Assembly: GCF_003625485.1 (NCBI RefSeq)
Contig: NZ_RAIR01000005.1
Location: forward strand, 124,001-188,000
Length of the DNA: 64,000 bases
Direction of reading: 5' to 3'
DNA from: Butyrivibrio sp. CB08
GTDB lineage: Bacteria > Bacillota > Clostridia > Lachnospirales > Lachnospiraceae
The position numbers and the translations under genes are program-made. The notes under the pieces are model-generated. The model was not told the DNA's origin, did not search any database, and saw only the letters and a list, made by a program, of their open reading frames with translations. Of this stretch, positions 1-7,333 are shown piece after piece. The first letter of the stretch is position 1. The number at the start of each line of letters is the position of its first letter.

Positions 1-330
1 CTATGCAAGGCAAATGACGTTGAGCTCTTTGTCATTGCATTTCCAACGACCCAGGCCCTGTCCGTATACAGGCTGGACAGCTACAGAGACTACACAGATA
101 CTGTAAAAGCGCTGCTCTCAGGCTATGGATATGAGTTTTACGATTACACCCTGGCCAAAGAAGAGTATGTGGATGTATTTAACCTTGAGATATACAGAGA
201 CAACGGGCACCTTAACAATGCGGGAACAGAGCAGTTCTCCAGAGCCCTTGGTATTATGGTCAATAAATATGAGGCGGGAGAGGACGTAACTGAGATGTTT
301 TACGACCTTCCAGCATATGAAGGGAACTAA
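1..330 (+). CDS. SGNH/DltD-like protein, C-terminal part only
   Basis: The reading frame is open from base 1 and ends 2 bases before the adenylating ligase, so only the last 109 residues are visible. Near the end the sequence DNGHLN followed by AGTEQF fits block V of SGNH hydrolases, where the Asp and His of a DxxH motif complete the catalytic set. The position directly upstream of a DltA-like ligase, a PLP decarboxylase and an ACP suggests a DltD-like role, moving an ACP-bound acyl group onto a cell-surface acceptor, but that is inference. The nucleophile serine block and any membrane anchor lie outside the window. A plain SGNH esterase is the alternative. Confidence 0.6.
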   Translation, partial: LCKANDVELFVIAFPTTQALSVYRLDSYRDYTDTVKALLSGYGYEFYDYTLAKEEYVDVFNLEIYRDNGHLNNAGTEQFSRALGIMVNKYEAGEDVTEMFYDLPAYEGN

Positions 331-332
331 AA

Positions 333-1871
333 ATGAGTTATTGTAACAGCGTTCTTGACCTCATCGAAGGTCAGGCAATTCTGAATAAGGACAAGGTGGC
401 ATTTACAGATCCGGGGAAAGAGATAACCTTCGGAGAGCTGTATCTCTTTTCCAGAAAAATAGGCACTTTCCTGGCAGATAAGATTGTGAGGAGGAGCCCT
501 GTTTCATTCTACATGGAAAAGAGCTGTGATGCGCTCGTTGGCATGTTTGGCGCAGTTTACGCAGGGGGCTTTTACTCATTTCTTGATGTAAGGCAGCCAG
601 CTGCAAGGGCAGAGAGCATCTTAAATACTCTTAAACCAAGGGTTGTGTTCACTGACGCATCCATGTTTGATAAGGCAAAAGAGCTGTCGCTTCCGGAAGG
701 CACTGAGCTGATCCTTCTTGACGACCTTATCGGGAAAATGGGAGATCTTCCTGTTGATGAGGATAAGCTTGGAGCTATAAGGGACCTTTCACAGGATATT
801 GACCCGCTTTATGTTAACTTTACCAGCGGAAGCACAGGAGTACCAAAGGGCGTTACAGTATGCCACAGGTCTGTGCTTGAGTTTATCGGCTATTTTGTTG
901 ATATATTTGGAATCGAAGAAGGCGACGTGCTTGGAAACCAGGCGCCCTTTGACTTTGACGTATCAGTTAAGGACGTTTATTCAGGACTTATGTCCGGAGC
1001 AAGGATAGCCCTTATTCCTAGAGAGTACTTTAGCAATCCAATGACTCTTATGGACTATCTTGCTGACCAGAAGGTTACAGTTATTGTCTGGGCTGTCAGC
1101 GCCATGTGCTTTGTTTCCATCATGAACGGCCTTGAGTACAGATGTCCTGAGGATATCAGAATGATCATGTTCTCAGGCGAAGTTATGCCTGTTAAGCACT
1201 TAAATCACTGGAAAAAGTTCTTTTCCGATGCTACATATGTTAATCTCTATGGACCAACTGAGATTACCTGCAACTGCACATACCACGTTTTAGACAGGGA
1301 TTACGAGGAAAATGAGGTTATTCCAGCTGGAATCCCATTCCCTAACGAGAGCGTGTTCCTTCTTGATGATGAGGACAAGCTTGTTACAGATCCTGGAAAA
1401 GAAGGCGAGATCTGTGTTACAGGCACAAGTCTTGCTCTTGGCTACTACGGCGACAAGGACAAGACCGACGCGGCATTTATGCAGAATCCTCTCAACAACC
1501 TGTTCCAGGAGATGATGTACAGGACTGGCGATATCGGAAGGTACGATGAAAAGGGCATTCTCTACTATGTTTCCAGAAAAGACTTCCAGATCAAGCACAT
1601 GGGCCACAGGATCGAGCTTGGTGAGATCGAGGTTGGCGCAATGGCTGTAGAGGGCGTTACAAGAGCCTGCTGTATCTATGAGCAAGATAAAAAGAAACTT
1701 ATCCTGTTCTACACAGGTGACAAGGACAAAAAAGAGCTCCTAAGTGGGCTTAAGGAGGACCTTCCTCCATACATGGTGCCATCAACGGTCAAGCAACTTG
1801 ACGAGATGCCAATAAACAAGAACGGTAAGATCGACAGAACCTATCTGTTAAAAGAATGGAAGAATCTATGA
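333..1871 (+). CDS. DltA-like amino-acid adenylating ligase
   Basis: An ANL-family adenylation enzyme of 512 residues, about the length of DltA. It would activate an amino acid with ATP and load it on a carrier protein. The core motifs are all present: the P-loop TSGSTGVPKG near residue 165, YGPTE near 306, YRTGD near 396, GHRIELGE near 423 and the C-terminal NGKID with its catalytic Lys near 501. AGGGA at 320-324 supports the ATG. The stop overlaps the start of the decarboxylase (ATGA), and an ACP follows, which points to loading of the neighbouring ACP. The amino acid used cannot be read from the sequence by eye. Confidence 0.88.
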   Translation: MSYCNSVLDLIEGQAILNKDKVAFTDPGKEITFGELYLFSRKIGTFLADKIVRRSPVSFYMEKSCDALVGMFGAVYAGGFYSFLDVRQPAARAESILNTLKPRVVFTDASMFDKAKELSLPEGTELILLDDLIGKMGDLPVDEDKLGAIRDLSQDIDPLYVNFTSGSTGVPKGVTVCHRSVLEFIGYFVDIFGIEEGDVLGNQAPFDFDVSVKDVYSGLMSGARIALIPREYFSNPMTLMDYLADQKVTVIVWAVSAMCFVSIMNGLEYRCPEDIRMIMFSGEVMPVKHLNHWKKFFSDATYVNLYGPTEITCNCTYHVLDRDYEENEVIPAGIPFPNESVFLLDDEDKLVTDPGKEGEICVTGTSLALGYYGDKDKTDAAFMQNPLNNLFQEMMYRTGDIGRYDEKGILYYVSRKDFQIKHMGHRIELGEIEVGAMAVEGVTRACCIYEQDKKKLILFYTGDKDKKELLSGLKEDLPPYMVPSTVKQLDEMPINKNGKIDRTYLLKEWKNL

Positions 1872-3109
1872 CAACTGATAACCTTAAGGAAATTGCAAGT
1901 AAATATGGAACTCCGGCATTTCTTTTTGACGAGAAGGCCCTAAAAGACAGGGCTCGCGCCATCAAGGAGATTGTTGGAGATAGTGTTTCTCTATGCTTCA
2001 GCATAAAGGCCAATCCATTTCTTATCCCAGCAATGCTTGATGTCACAGAAAAGCTGGAGGTTTGCAGCCCGGGAGAGCTTGATATCTGTAAGAAGCTCTC
2101 AGTAGAGCCAGGCAGGATCGTGTATTCCGGAGTTAACAAGACAGAAGTTGACGTTCGAGACGCTGCAGAATACGGCGCTGGCATTTATACCGCCGAATCC
2201 CTTAAGCATGTTGTGCTTCTCCAAAACGAGGGAAAACGCCTTGGGAAGATTCTTCCTGTGCTTCTTAGGCTCAACGCCGGAAGCCAGTTTGGCATGTCTA
2301 AGAGCGATCTTCTTAAGGCAATTGAGAAAAGAGCTGACCTTTCGAATATAGAGATAGTCGGTATCCACTATTTTGTCGGCACTCAGCGCAAAAAGCTTGA
2401 ACAGCAAAAGAAGGAACTTTTGATGCTAAAGGACCTCTATAATGAGATAGAGAGCACCTATGGCGTAAGACTTAAGAAGTTAGAGTACGGCCCGGGCCTT
2501 CCTGTTCCATACTTTGAAAATGAGGATTTTTCTGATACTTTAGCCCCTGTAAAAGAGCTTTCTGAAGCTCTCAAGGAAACAGCCACCTGGTGCGAGCTCA
2601 CCATCGAAATGGGCAGATTTTTTACCTCAGAGTGCGGCTATTACTTAACAAAGGTCATGGACATTAAGTCCAACGAGAGCACAAACTACTGCATTATCGA
2701 CGGTGGAATGAACCATGTGACATATCTTGGCCAGGTTATGGGCATGAAGATACCAGTAATTAAGAAGATTGACAGAGATACGGCGGATGGCGCCGGGGAT
2801 CAGATAGATAGCTTCTTTGGAGGCGCAGATGTAACAGGCATTTCTGAGGATGGAAGTGCTGATTATGCCCTCTGCGGAAGTCTTTGCACCACTGCAGATG
2901 TGCTGGTCAGACAAATTAAGTTGCAGGATTTAAAAATTGGGGATATACTTGCATTCTGTGACATCGGAGCTTATTCTGTAACAGAGGGAATTTACCTGTT
3001 CCTTAGTAGGACAATGCCAAGGATCCTTCTTGCAAAAGAAGATGGCAGCGTAGTCATGGCAAGAGACTTTACTGAGAGCAGCGGCCTTAACTGTCAGAAC
3101 AAGAACTAA
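1868..3109 (+). CDS. Type III PLP-dependent decarboxylase (LysA/BtrK-like)
   Basis: Alanine-racemase-fold decarboxylase of 413 residues. SIKANPF near residue 45 carries the PLP lysine, GPGLPVPYF near 207 corresponds to the glycine-rich phosphate-binding loop, EMGRF near 247 to the EPGR motif, and CGSLCTTAD near 335 holds the catalytic cysteine region. The start chosen is the ATG at 1868 overlapping the ligase stop as ATGA; a start 12 bases upstream is possible. Diaminopimelate decarboxylase is the commonest member, but co-location with a ligase and an ACP matches the butirosin trio BtrJ/BtrK/BtrI, in which BtrK decarboxylates a carrier-bound glutamate. Acting on an ACP-bound amino acid is therefore the favoured inference. 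Confidence 0.8.
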   Translation: MTTDNLKEIASKYGTPAFLFDEKALKDRARAIKEIVGDSVSLCFSIKANPFLIPAMLDVTEKLEVCSPGELDICKKLSVEPGRIVYSGVNKTEVDVRDAAEYGAGIYTAESLKHVVLLQNEGKRLGKILPVLLRLNAGSQFGMSKSDLLKAIEKRADLSNIEIVGIHYFVGTQRKKLEQQKKELLMLKDLYNEIESTYGVRLKKLEYGPGLPVPYFENEDFSDTLAPVKELSEALKETATWCELTIEMGRFFTSECGYYLTKVMDIKSNESTNYCIIDGGMNHVTYLGQVMGMKIPVIKKIDRDTADGAGDQIDSFFGGADVTGISEDGSADYALCGSLCTTADVLVRQIKLQDLKIGDILAFCDIGAYSVTEGIYLFLSRTMPRILLAKEDGSVVMARDFTESSGLNCQNKN

Positions 3110-3139
3110 TTAAAACCAGAATTTAAGGAGATTTATTTA

Positions 3140-3367
3140 ATGGAAGAGCTTTTAAATATCCTTGCAGAGATCAAGGATGATGTGGATTTTGAGACAGAGG
3201 ACAAGCTTATTGATGATGGAATCCTTGATTCCTTCGATATTCTTCAGATCATAAGCGCACTTAACGATGAGTACGACATTTCAATCCCTGCATCAGAGAT
3301 CATCCCAGAGAATTTCAACAGTGCTGAGACTTTATGGGACATGGTACAGCGTCTTCAGGAGGACTGA
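3140..3367 (+). CDS. Acyl carrier protein (DltC/BtrI-like)
   Basis: A 75-residue acidic carrier protein. The motif LDSFDIL places the phosphopantetheine attachment serine at residue 31, and the four-helix pattern and length are typical of DltC and other discrete ACPs. AAGGAG upstream at 3124-3129 supports the start. It is the last gene of the cassette and is followed directly by a terminator whose stem begins in its stop region. It presumably carries the amino acid loaded by the adenylating ligase and modified by the decarboxylase. Confidence 0.85.
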   Translation: MEELLNILAEIKDDVDFETEDKLIDDGILDSFDILQIISALNDEYDISIPASEIIPENFNSAETLWDMVQRLQED

Positions 3368-3386
3368 TATTCAGTCCTCTTTTTTT
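3359..3386 (+). terminator. Terminator after the ACP gene
   Basis: GAGGACT and AGTCCTC form a 7-bp stem around a 7-nt loop containing the stop codon, followed by a run of seven T. It ends the ligase-decarboxylase-ACP operon. Confidence 0.8.
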
Positions 3387-3390
3387 GCTC

Positions 3391-3414
3391 AAAAAAAGCC
3401 CCCTGACGGGGGCT
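3391..3414 (-). terminator. Terminator of hflX
   Basis: GCCCCC-tgac-GGGGGC with seven A on the left, which read on the minus strand is a 6-bp GC stem and a seven-T tail just beyond the hflX stop. Confidence 0.85.
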
Positions 3415-3418
3415 TATA

Positions 3419-4723
3419 TCATTCGATATATTCACTGTATCTACCATAGTTTTCTGATGTGAGATAGGCTTCCATTGTGATACCGTCGCCTTCGTAGGCT
3501 ACAGATACCACCTGGGAGCTGTTTCTTATCTGACTTTCAATGCCGGATTTATCATATGGGATCTTTAAGGTACAGCGCCTTAGGGATTCGTTAAGCTTCT
3601 TTTCTATGAGATTTACAAGCTCTCTTATTCCAATCCCGCTCTTGGCTGAGATAAATATCTTATCGCCGCGGACCAGAGGAATCTCAACGTTTTCAAGCCT
3701 TTCAGCCTTGTTCATAACCGTGATCCTGGGGATATTCCCAGCTCCAAGCTGCTGCAGAGTCCTTGCTGTAACCTCGGAATGCATCATATGGTTTTCATCT
3801 GACGAATCTATCACTTCCACGATAAGGTCGGCGTAAAGGGCTTCTTCGAGAGTGGAGTGGAAGGCATTGACCAGGTCAGTGGGAAGATCATTGATGAAGC
3901 CAACTGTGTCAGAAAGAAGAAAGGCTCTGCCACTGGTTGTTTCAAGCTTTCTGACAGTGGTGTCAAGGGTTGCAAATAGCATATCCTCAACAAATACCTT
4001 CTGACCGGAATCTGTTCCATAATCGTCGATCAGCCTGTTCATAAGGGTGGATTTACCGGCGTTTGTATAGCCAACAAGGGCAACTAAGGGGATTCCAGCT
4101 GATGAGCGTCTTCCACGCTGCAACTGCCTTGTCTTTTCAACATCTTCAAGCTCACGCCTTAAAAAGGCCATTTCCTTCTCAATCTTACGTCTGTCCAGCT
4201 CGATCTGCTTCTCACCAGAACCCTTGTTGGACAAGGATCCGCCAGTTCCTCCCTGTCTTGAGAGGTTGGCTCTAAGTCCCACAAGCCTTGGGAGCATGTA
4301 TTTAAGCTGGGCATAGTCTACCTGAAGCCTTGCTTCCTTGGTCTTAGCCCTTTCTGCAAAGATATTGAGAATAAGACCTGTGCGGTCAATTACCTCAACA
4401 TCAAGGGCTTTTGACAGGTTTGCAAGCTGTGAAGGGGACAGAGTATTGTTAAATATGGCTGTATCGATGTCGTACATCTCTATTACAGCCTTTATTTCTT
4501 CGATTTTACCGGAACCTATGTAGGTTGCTGCGTCCTCTGCCACAAGGTTCTGAGTGGCATTCATTACTGGCTCTATATCGCAGGCCTTTGCAAGGCCCTT
4601 AAGTTCATACATTCCTACTTCGAACTCTTCTTCACTGGTCCGTCCGGTTCTAGCTCCCACGAGGACAGCGCGTCTCTTCTTATCACTTCCGGTCTCATAT
4701 AGTTGTGTGTTACTCAAATTCAT
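3419..4723 (-). CDS. hflX: GTPase HflX
   Basis: 434 residues, the normal length for HflX, a ribosome-associated GTPase that can split stalled or stressed ribosomes. The N-terminal HflX domain is followed by a glycine-rich linker (RQGGTGGS, then a basic helix), G1 GYTNAGKST near residue 217, the DTVGF G3 motif near 268 and NKAE (G4) near 337. GAGG three bases before the ATG is the ribosome site, and the gene ends against its own terminator. It stands alone on the minus strand between two + strand units. Confidence 0.95.
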   Translation of the reverse strand: MNLSNTQLYETGSDKKRRAVLVGARTGRTSEEEFEVGMYELKGLAKACDIEPVMNATQNLVAEDAATYIGSGKIEEIKAVIEMYDIDTAIFNNTLSPSQLANLSKALDVEVIDRTGLILNIFAERAKTKEARLQVDYAQLKYMLPRLVGLRANLSRQGGTGGSLSNKGSGEKQIELDRRKIEKEMAFLRRELEDVEKTRQLQRGRRSSAGIPLVALVGYTNAGKSTLMNRLIDDYGTDSGQKVFVEDMLFATLDTTVRKLETTSGRAFLLSDTVGFINDLPTDLVNAFHSTLEEALYADLIVEVIDSSDENHMMHSEVTARTLQQLGAGNIPRITVMNKAERLENVEIPLVRGDKIFISAKSGIGIRELVNLIEKKLNESLRRCTLKIPYDKSGIESQIRNSSQVVSVAYEGDGITMEAYLTSENYGRYSEYIE

Positions 4724-4858
4724 TTACCTCAAAACATATAAAATATAGATACATCTTACGATTTTTTGTATAATCAGTACATAAGAAAATTTTCATTGCC
4801 ACAAATTTAAGATATTCGTATAAAGAGTCAGAGACCAATATTAAGGAGGTATAAGGCG

Positions 4859-5104
4859 ATGGGATCAGAAAAGGATATCAACAATAACATACTTGATGAT
4901 GATGCTCTTGAGTCAGTAGCTGGCGGTATGGAAGAAGTGAACAATCTTGTTTATTCCGATAAGACCAAGAAGAAGTTGGCGAAGACTATTGACAAGAATA
5001 CTAAGAAAACAAGAACTAATCTTGTTCATGTTGAAAAGAAATCTAAGACAGTCGATAAGAGTCTTTTCTCCGGCGATGTTATTGATAAGGGCACATATTG
5101 CTGA
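4859..5104 (+). CDS. Putative double-glycine-leader peptide (RiPP/bacteriocin-like precursor)
   Basis: An 81-residue protein preceded by a near-perfect ribosome site (AAGGAGGT at 4843-4850, 8 bases from the ATG). The first 23 residues end LDDDALESVAGG, the conserved acidic-hydrophobic pattern and Gly-Gly cleavage site of leader peptides removed by C39 peptidase-type transporters. The remaining 58 residues are very rich in Lys, Thr and Asp and end in a single Cys (TYC). It is monocistronic, closed by a strong hairpin and terminator. No modification enzyme or peptidase-containing ABC transporter is visible in the window, so processing would have to come from elsewhere. A non-processed small regulatory protein cannot be excluded. 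Confidence 0.65.
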   Translation: MGSEKDINNNILDDDALESVAGGMEEVNNLVYSDKTKKKLAKTIDKNTKKTRTNLVHVEKKSKTVDKSLFSGDVIDKGTYC

Positions 5105-5124
5105 GATAAACACCAGTGTTTATC
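5105..5124 (+). other. Perfect hairpin after the GG-leader gene
   Basis: GATAAACAC-ca-GTGTTTATC is a perfect 9-bp inverted repeat beginning one base after the stop codon. It lacks a T tail and is followed 20 bases later by a true terminator, so it may protect the 3' end of a short abundant mRNA. Confidence 0.55.
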
Positions 5125-5144
5125 AGGGTTTGAATTTGTGAAGA

Positions 5145-5178
5145 GGTGTAGAAACCGCATGGTTTCTGCACCTTTTTT
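5145..5178 (+). terminator. Terminator of the GG-leader gene
   Basis: A 12-bp stem (GGTGTAGAAACC against GGTTTCTGCACC, one G-U pair) with loop GCAT, then six T. Confidence 0.85.
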
Positions 5179-5310
5179 GTTTCTCTTCATCAATTCTTCC
5201 GTTTTTCTTTCCTGTTTTTTAATAGTGAGTTTATCCATTTTATAATTATGAACCGTATAATTATTTATAAGATAACGAAAACGATTGAGATGAATTTAGG
5301 GGAAAAAATC

Positions 5311-5805
5311 ATGCAGGGGAAAATTGTTAGATTAAGAGGAATCGATGATATCACACTTGGATTTTTGCTTTTGGGCATGTCAGCACTGGTAATCGGTGTA
5401 GCAATGCTGATCGGTAGCATAAGTGGTATTGCTTATTTTGAGACAAGGGGCTTGAGAGTATCAAGTACAATGGTGAACACTATGTATAATGGAATCGCAT
5501 TTGTAATCTGCTCAGCAACTTCACTTCTTATGACTTCAATGTTAGTTTTTCCAATAAGAAATACAGTTATTCTTAAAGGAATCGAATATCTGGGACTTAT
5601 GGCAGTACTATTTAATGCATCCAATGCCATCAGAGAATTATTCTTTGGAACAGATTTCTTTGAATTTGGAATCGCTCTTGTAGCACTGGTGATCTGCGGA
5701 GCACTGTTCTATGCAATCATCAATATCAAAAAGAGGATCGAGCACATGCTTGAGCTTCAGAAGCTCAGCGATACTTTTGAGGAAGCCTTAAGAGACGCAG
5801 GCTGA
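5311..5805 (+). CDS. Four-helix membrane protein of unknown function
   Basis: I do not recognise this 164-residue protein. Four hydrophobic segments are visible at about 14-42, 59-83, 88-106 and 117-138, followed by a charged amphipathic C-terminal helix. The start at 5311 is chosen because AGGGG at 5298-5302 sits 8 bases before it; the frame stays open further upstream to 5248, but that extension lacks a ribosome site. The gene is alone between two terminators. Nothing in it suggests an enzyme; an integral membrane helper or stress protein are guesses only. Confidence 0.65.
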   Translation: MQGKIVRLRGIDDITLGFLLLGMSALVIGVAMLIGSISGIAYFETRGLRVSSTMVNTMYNGIAFVICSATSLLMTSMLVFPIRNTVILKGIEYLGLMAVLFNASNAIRELFFGTDFFEFGIALVALVICGALFYAIINIKKRIEHMLELQKLSDTFEEALRDAG

Positions 5806-5824
5806 TATATAAAAATGATAAACG

Positions 5825-5867
5825 GACTGATTTTTCTCTAAAAAGAGAGAAATCAGTCTTATTTTTT
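5825..5867 (+). terminator. Terminator after the four-helix membrane gene
   Basis: GACTGATTT...CTC pairs with GAGAGAAATCAGTC around an A-rich loop, followed by TTATTTTTT. Confidence 0.8.
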
Positions 5868-5967
5868 GCTCTTTTTATCATGTATTCCTGATCCTTGCTT
5901 ATATATAATGACAATATCAACAAAGAACTGATAACAATGGTTAATTAAAGAAAGGATGGTGAGGATC

Positions 5968-6180
5968 ATGTTATCATTCCTGTTTACTATAATGTTTTTC
6001 GTAATATTCTGGAAAATGATTGGTTTTGCGTTAAGAGCCAGCTGGGGCATCTTCAAGATCGTGATGTACCTGGTATTCCTTCCAGCCATCCTGATCGGTT
6101 TGGCAGTGGGAGGTCTGGTATATGTAGCGCTTCCAATATTGTTGGTGGCAGGTTTATTTAGCTTACTTGCACATGCTTAA
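5968..6180 (+). CDS. Small two-helix membrane protein
   Basis: A 70-residue, almost entirely hydrophobic protein with two predicted membrane helices (about 2-21 and 31-66, the second possibly split). The start at 5968 follows GGTGAGG by 3 bases; an in-frame ATG at 5956 directly abuts AAAGG and is the alternative. It is 22 bases upstream of the DUF4342 gene and shares the same style of ribosome site (AAAGAAAGG), so the two probably form an operon. Function unknown; co-transcription with a protein that also has a hydrophobic C-terminal region hints at a membrane-linked pair. Confidence 0.6.
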   Translation: MLSFLFTIMFFVIFWKMIGFALRASWGIFKIVMYLVFLPAILIGLAVGGLVYVALPILLVAGLFSLLAHA

Positions 6181-6202
6181 CTAAAGAAAGGGGACAAACA
6201 TC

Positions 6203-6592
6203 ATGGAAATCACATTAGAAGCAGTAGAAAAGGTAATGGAGCAGACAGGCGTTGAATTTAAGGCAGCAAAGGAAGCCCTGGTTAAGACAGATGGCGACGT
6301 TGATGCAGCTATCAAGCTTATTCAGCCAGACACAAAGGATGTCAGCGAAGAGATCAAGGATATGATGGATAAGCTCAAAAAGAAGGTTGAAGACGGAAAC
6401 GTTGACAGAATTCAGATTAAGAAGGGTGACGAGGTAGTTTTCAGTGTTCCAGTTAACGTAGGGATTGTTGGCGGAATACTTGGTCTTGCAGCAGCACCCT
6501 GGGCACTGATCGCTGGATCAGTTGCAGCATTTGGACTTGGCTGCAGACTTGAGGTGGTTAAGAAAGACGGAACCACAGACGAGATTAAATAA
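6203..6592 (+). CDS. DUF4342 protein with UBA-like N-terminus
   Basis: 129 residues. The first 40 residues (EKVMEQTGVEFKAAKEALVKTDGD followed by AAIKLI, described here in two parts) have the three-helix UBA/TS-N pattern known from EF-Ts and the nascent-polypeptide complex. A charged helical linker follows, then a DUF4342-type domain with a beta pair (IQIKKGDEVVFSVPV) and a hydrophobic helix near 90-112. The ribosome site is AAAGGGGA. It follows the small two-helix gene and is closed by a terminator. The family has no established biochemical function; membrane association is inferred from the hydrophobic helix. Confidence 0.75.
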   Translation: MEITLEAVEKVMEQTGVEFKAAKEALVKTDGDVDAAIKLIQPDTKDVSEEIKDMMDKLKKKVEDGNVDRIQIKKGDEVVFSVPVNVGIVGGILGLAAAPWALIAGSVAAFGLGCRLEVVKKDGTTDEIK

Positions 6593-6607
6593 ATAATGTA
6601 AAGGTAG

Positions 6608-6639
6608 GGCGGCTTGCATAGGCAGGTCGCCTTATTTTT
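6608..6639 (+). terminator. Terminator after the DUF4342 gene
   Basis: GGCGGCTTGC pairs with GCAGGTCGCC (two G-U pairs), loop ATAG, then TTATTTTT. Confidence 0.8.
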
Positions 6640-6688
6640 CGTATAATAGAAGCGTATAAGAATTAAAATATTTCGGGGAGTTACAACA

Positions 6689-7306
6689 ATGACACAGTAC
6701 GAAAGAATGGTAAAAGGCCTTATTTATGACCCGGGAGATCCTGAGATCATGGCTAAGCAGCTTCCATATCAGGACAAGCTCTGGGAACTTAATAAGCTTA
6801 AACCCTCTGATATTGAGGGAAAAGAGAAATACATGAAGGAAGTTTTTGCTGAGTGCGGCGATAACTGCTACATTGAGTTGCCACTTAGAGCCAACTGGGG
6901 CGGACATCACGTTCATTTTGGCTCAAATATCTATGCAAACTACAACCTTACACTGGTTGATGATGGACATATCTACATTGGCGACATGGTAATGTTTGGA
7001 CCAAATGTAACTATTGCCACAGCCAATCATCCGATAAACGCTGAGCTTCGCGCTAAGGCCCTTCAGTACAACAAGGACGTTCACATTGGAGAAAATACCT
7101 GGATCGGTGCTAACACTGTTATCGTTCCTGGTGTCACTATTGGTAAGAACGCCATAATAGGCGCTGGAAGCGTAGTAACCAAGGATATTCCGGATAATGT
7201 AGTAGCTGTTGGCAACCCATGCAGGGTTTTAAGGGAAGTATCAGAGCACGACAGAGAATACTACTACAAGGACGAGAAAATAGACTGGGAAAATATTATA
7301 ATATAA
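6689..7306 (+). CDS. Sugar O-acetyltransferase (Maa/LacA type)
   Basis: 205 residues, typical for maltose/galactoside O-acetyltransferases that move acetyl from acetyl-CoA to a sugar hydroxyl. The N-terminal substrate-capping segment (ERMVKGLIYDPGDPEI) is followed by left-handed beta-helix hexapeptide turns (IGENTWIG, IVPGVTIG, IIGAGSVV). The catalytic His lies in ATANHPI near residue 113. GGGGAG about 8 bases upstream supports the start. It sits 27 bases before xseA but has its own terminator-bounded 5' region, so it is likely the promoter-proximal gene of the following unit. The physiological acceptor is unknown; detoxification of non-metabolised sugars is the usual proposal. Confidence 0.88.
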   Translation: MTQYERMVKGLIYDPGDPEIMAKQLPYQDKLWELNKLKPSDIEGKEKYMKEVFAECGDNCYIELPLRANWGGHHVHFGSNIYANYNLTLVDDGHIYIGDMVMFGPNVTIATANHPINAELRAKALQYNKDVHIGENTWIGANTVIVPGVTIGKNAIIGAGSVVTKDIPDNVVAVGNPCRVLREVSEHDREYYYKDEKIDWENIII

Positions 7307-7333
7307 TCAGATTAAATAAGACGGAGTACTACA

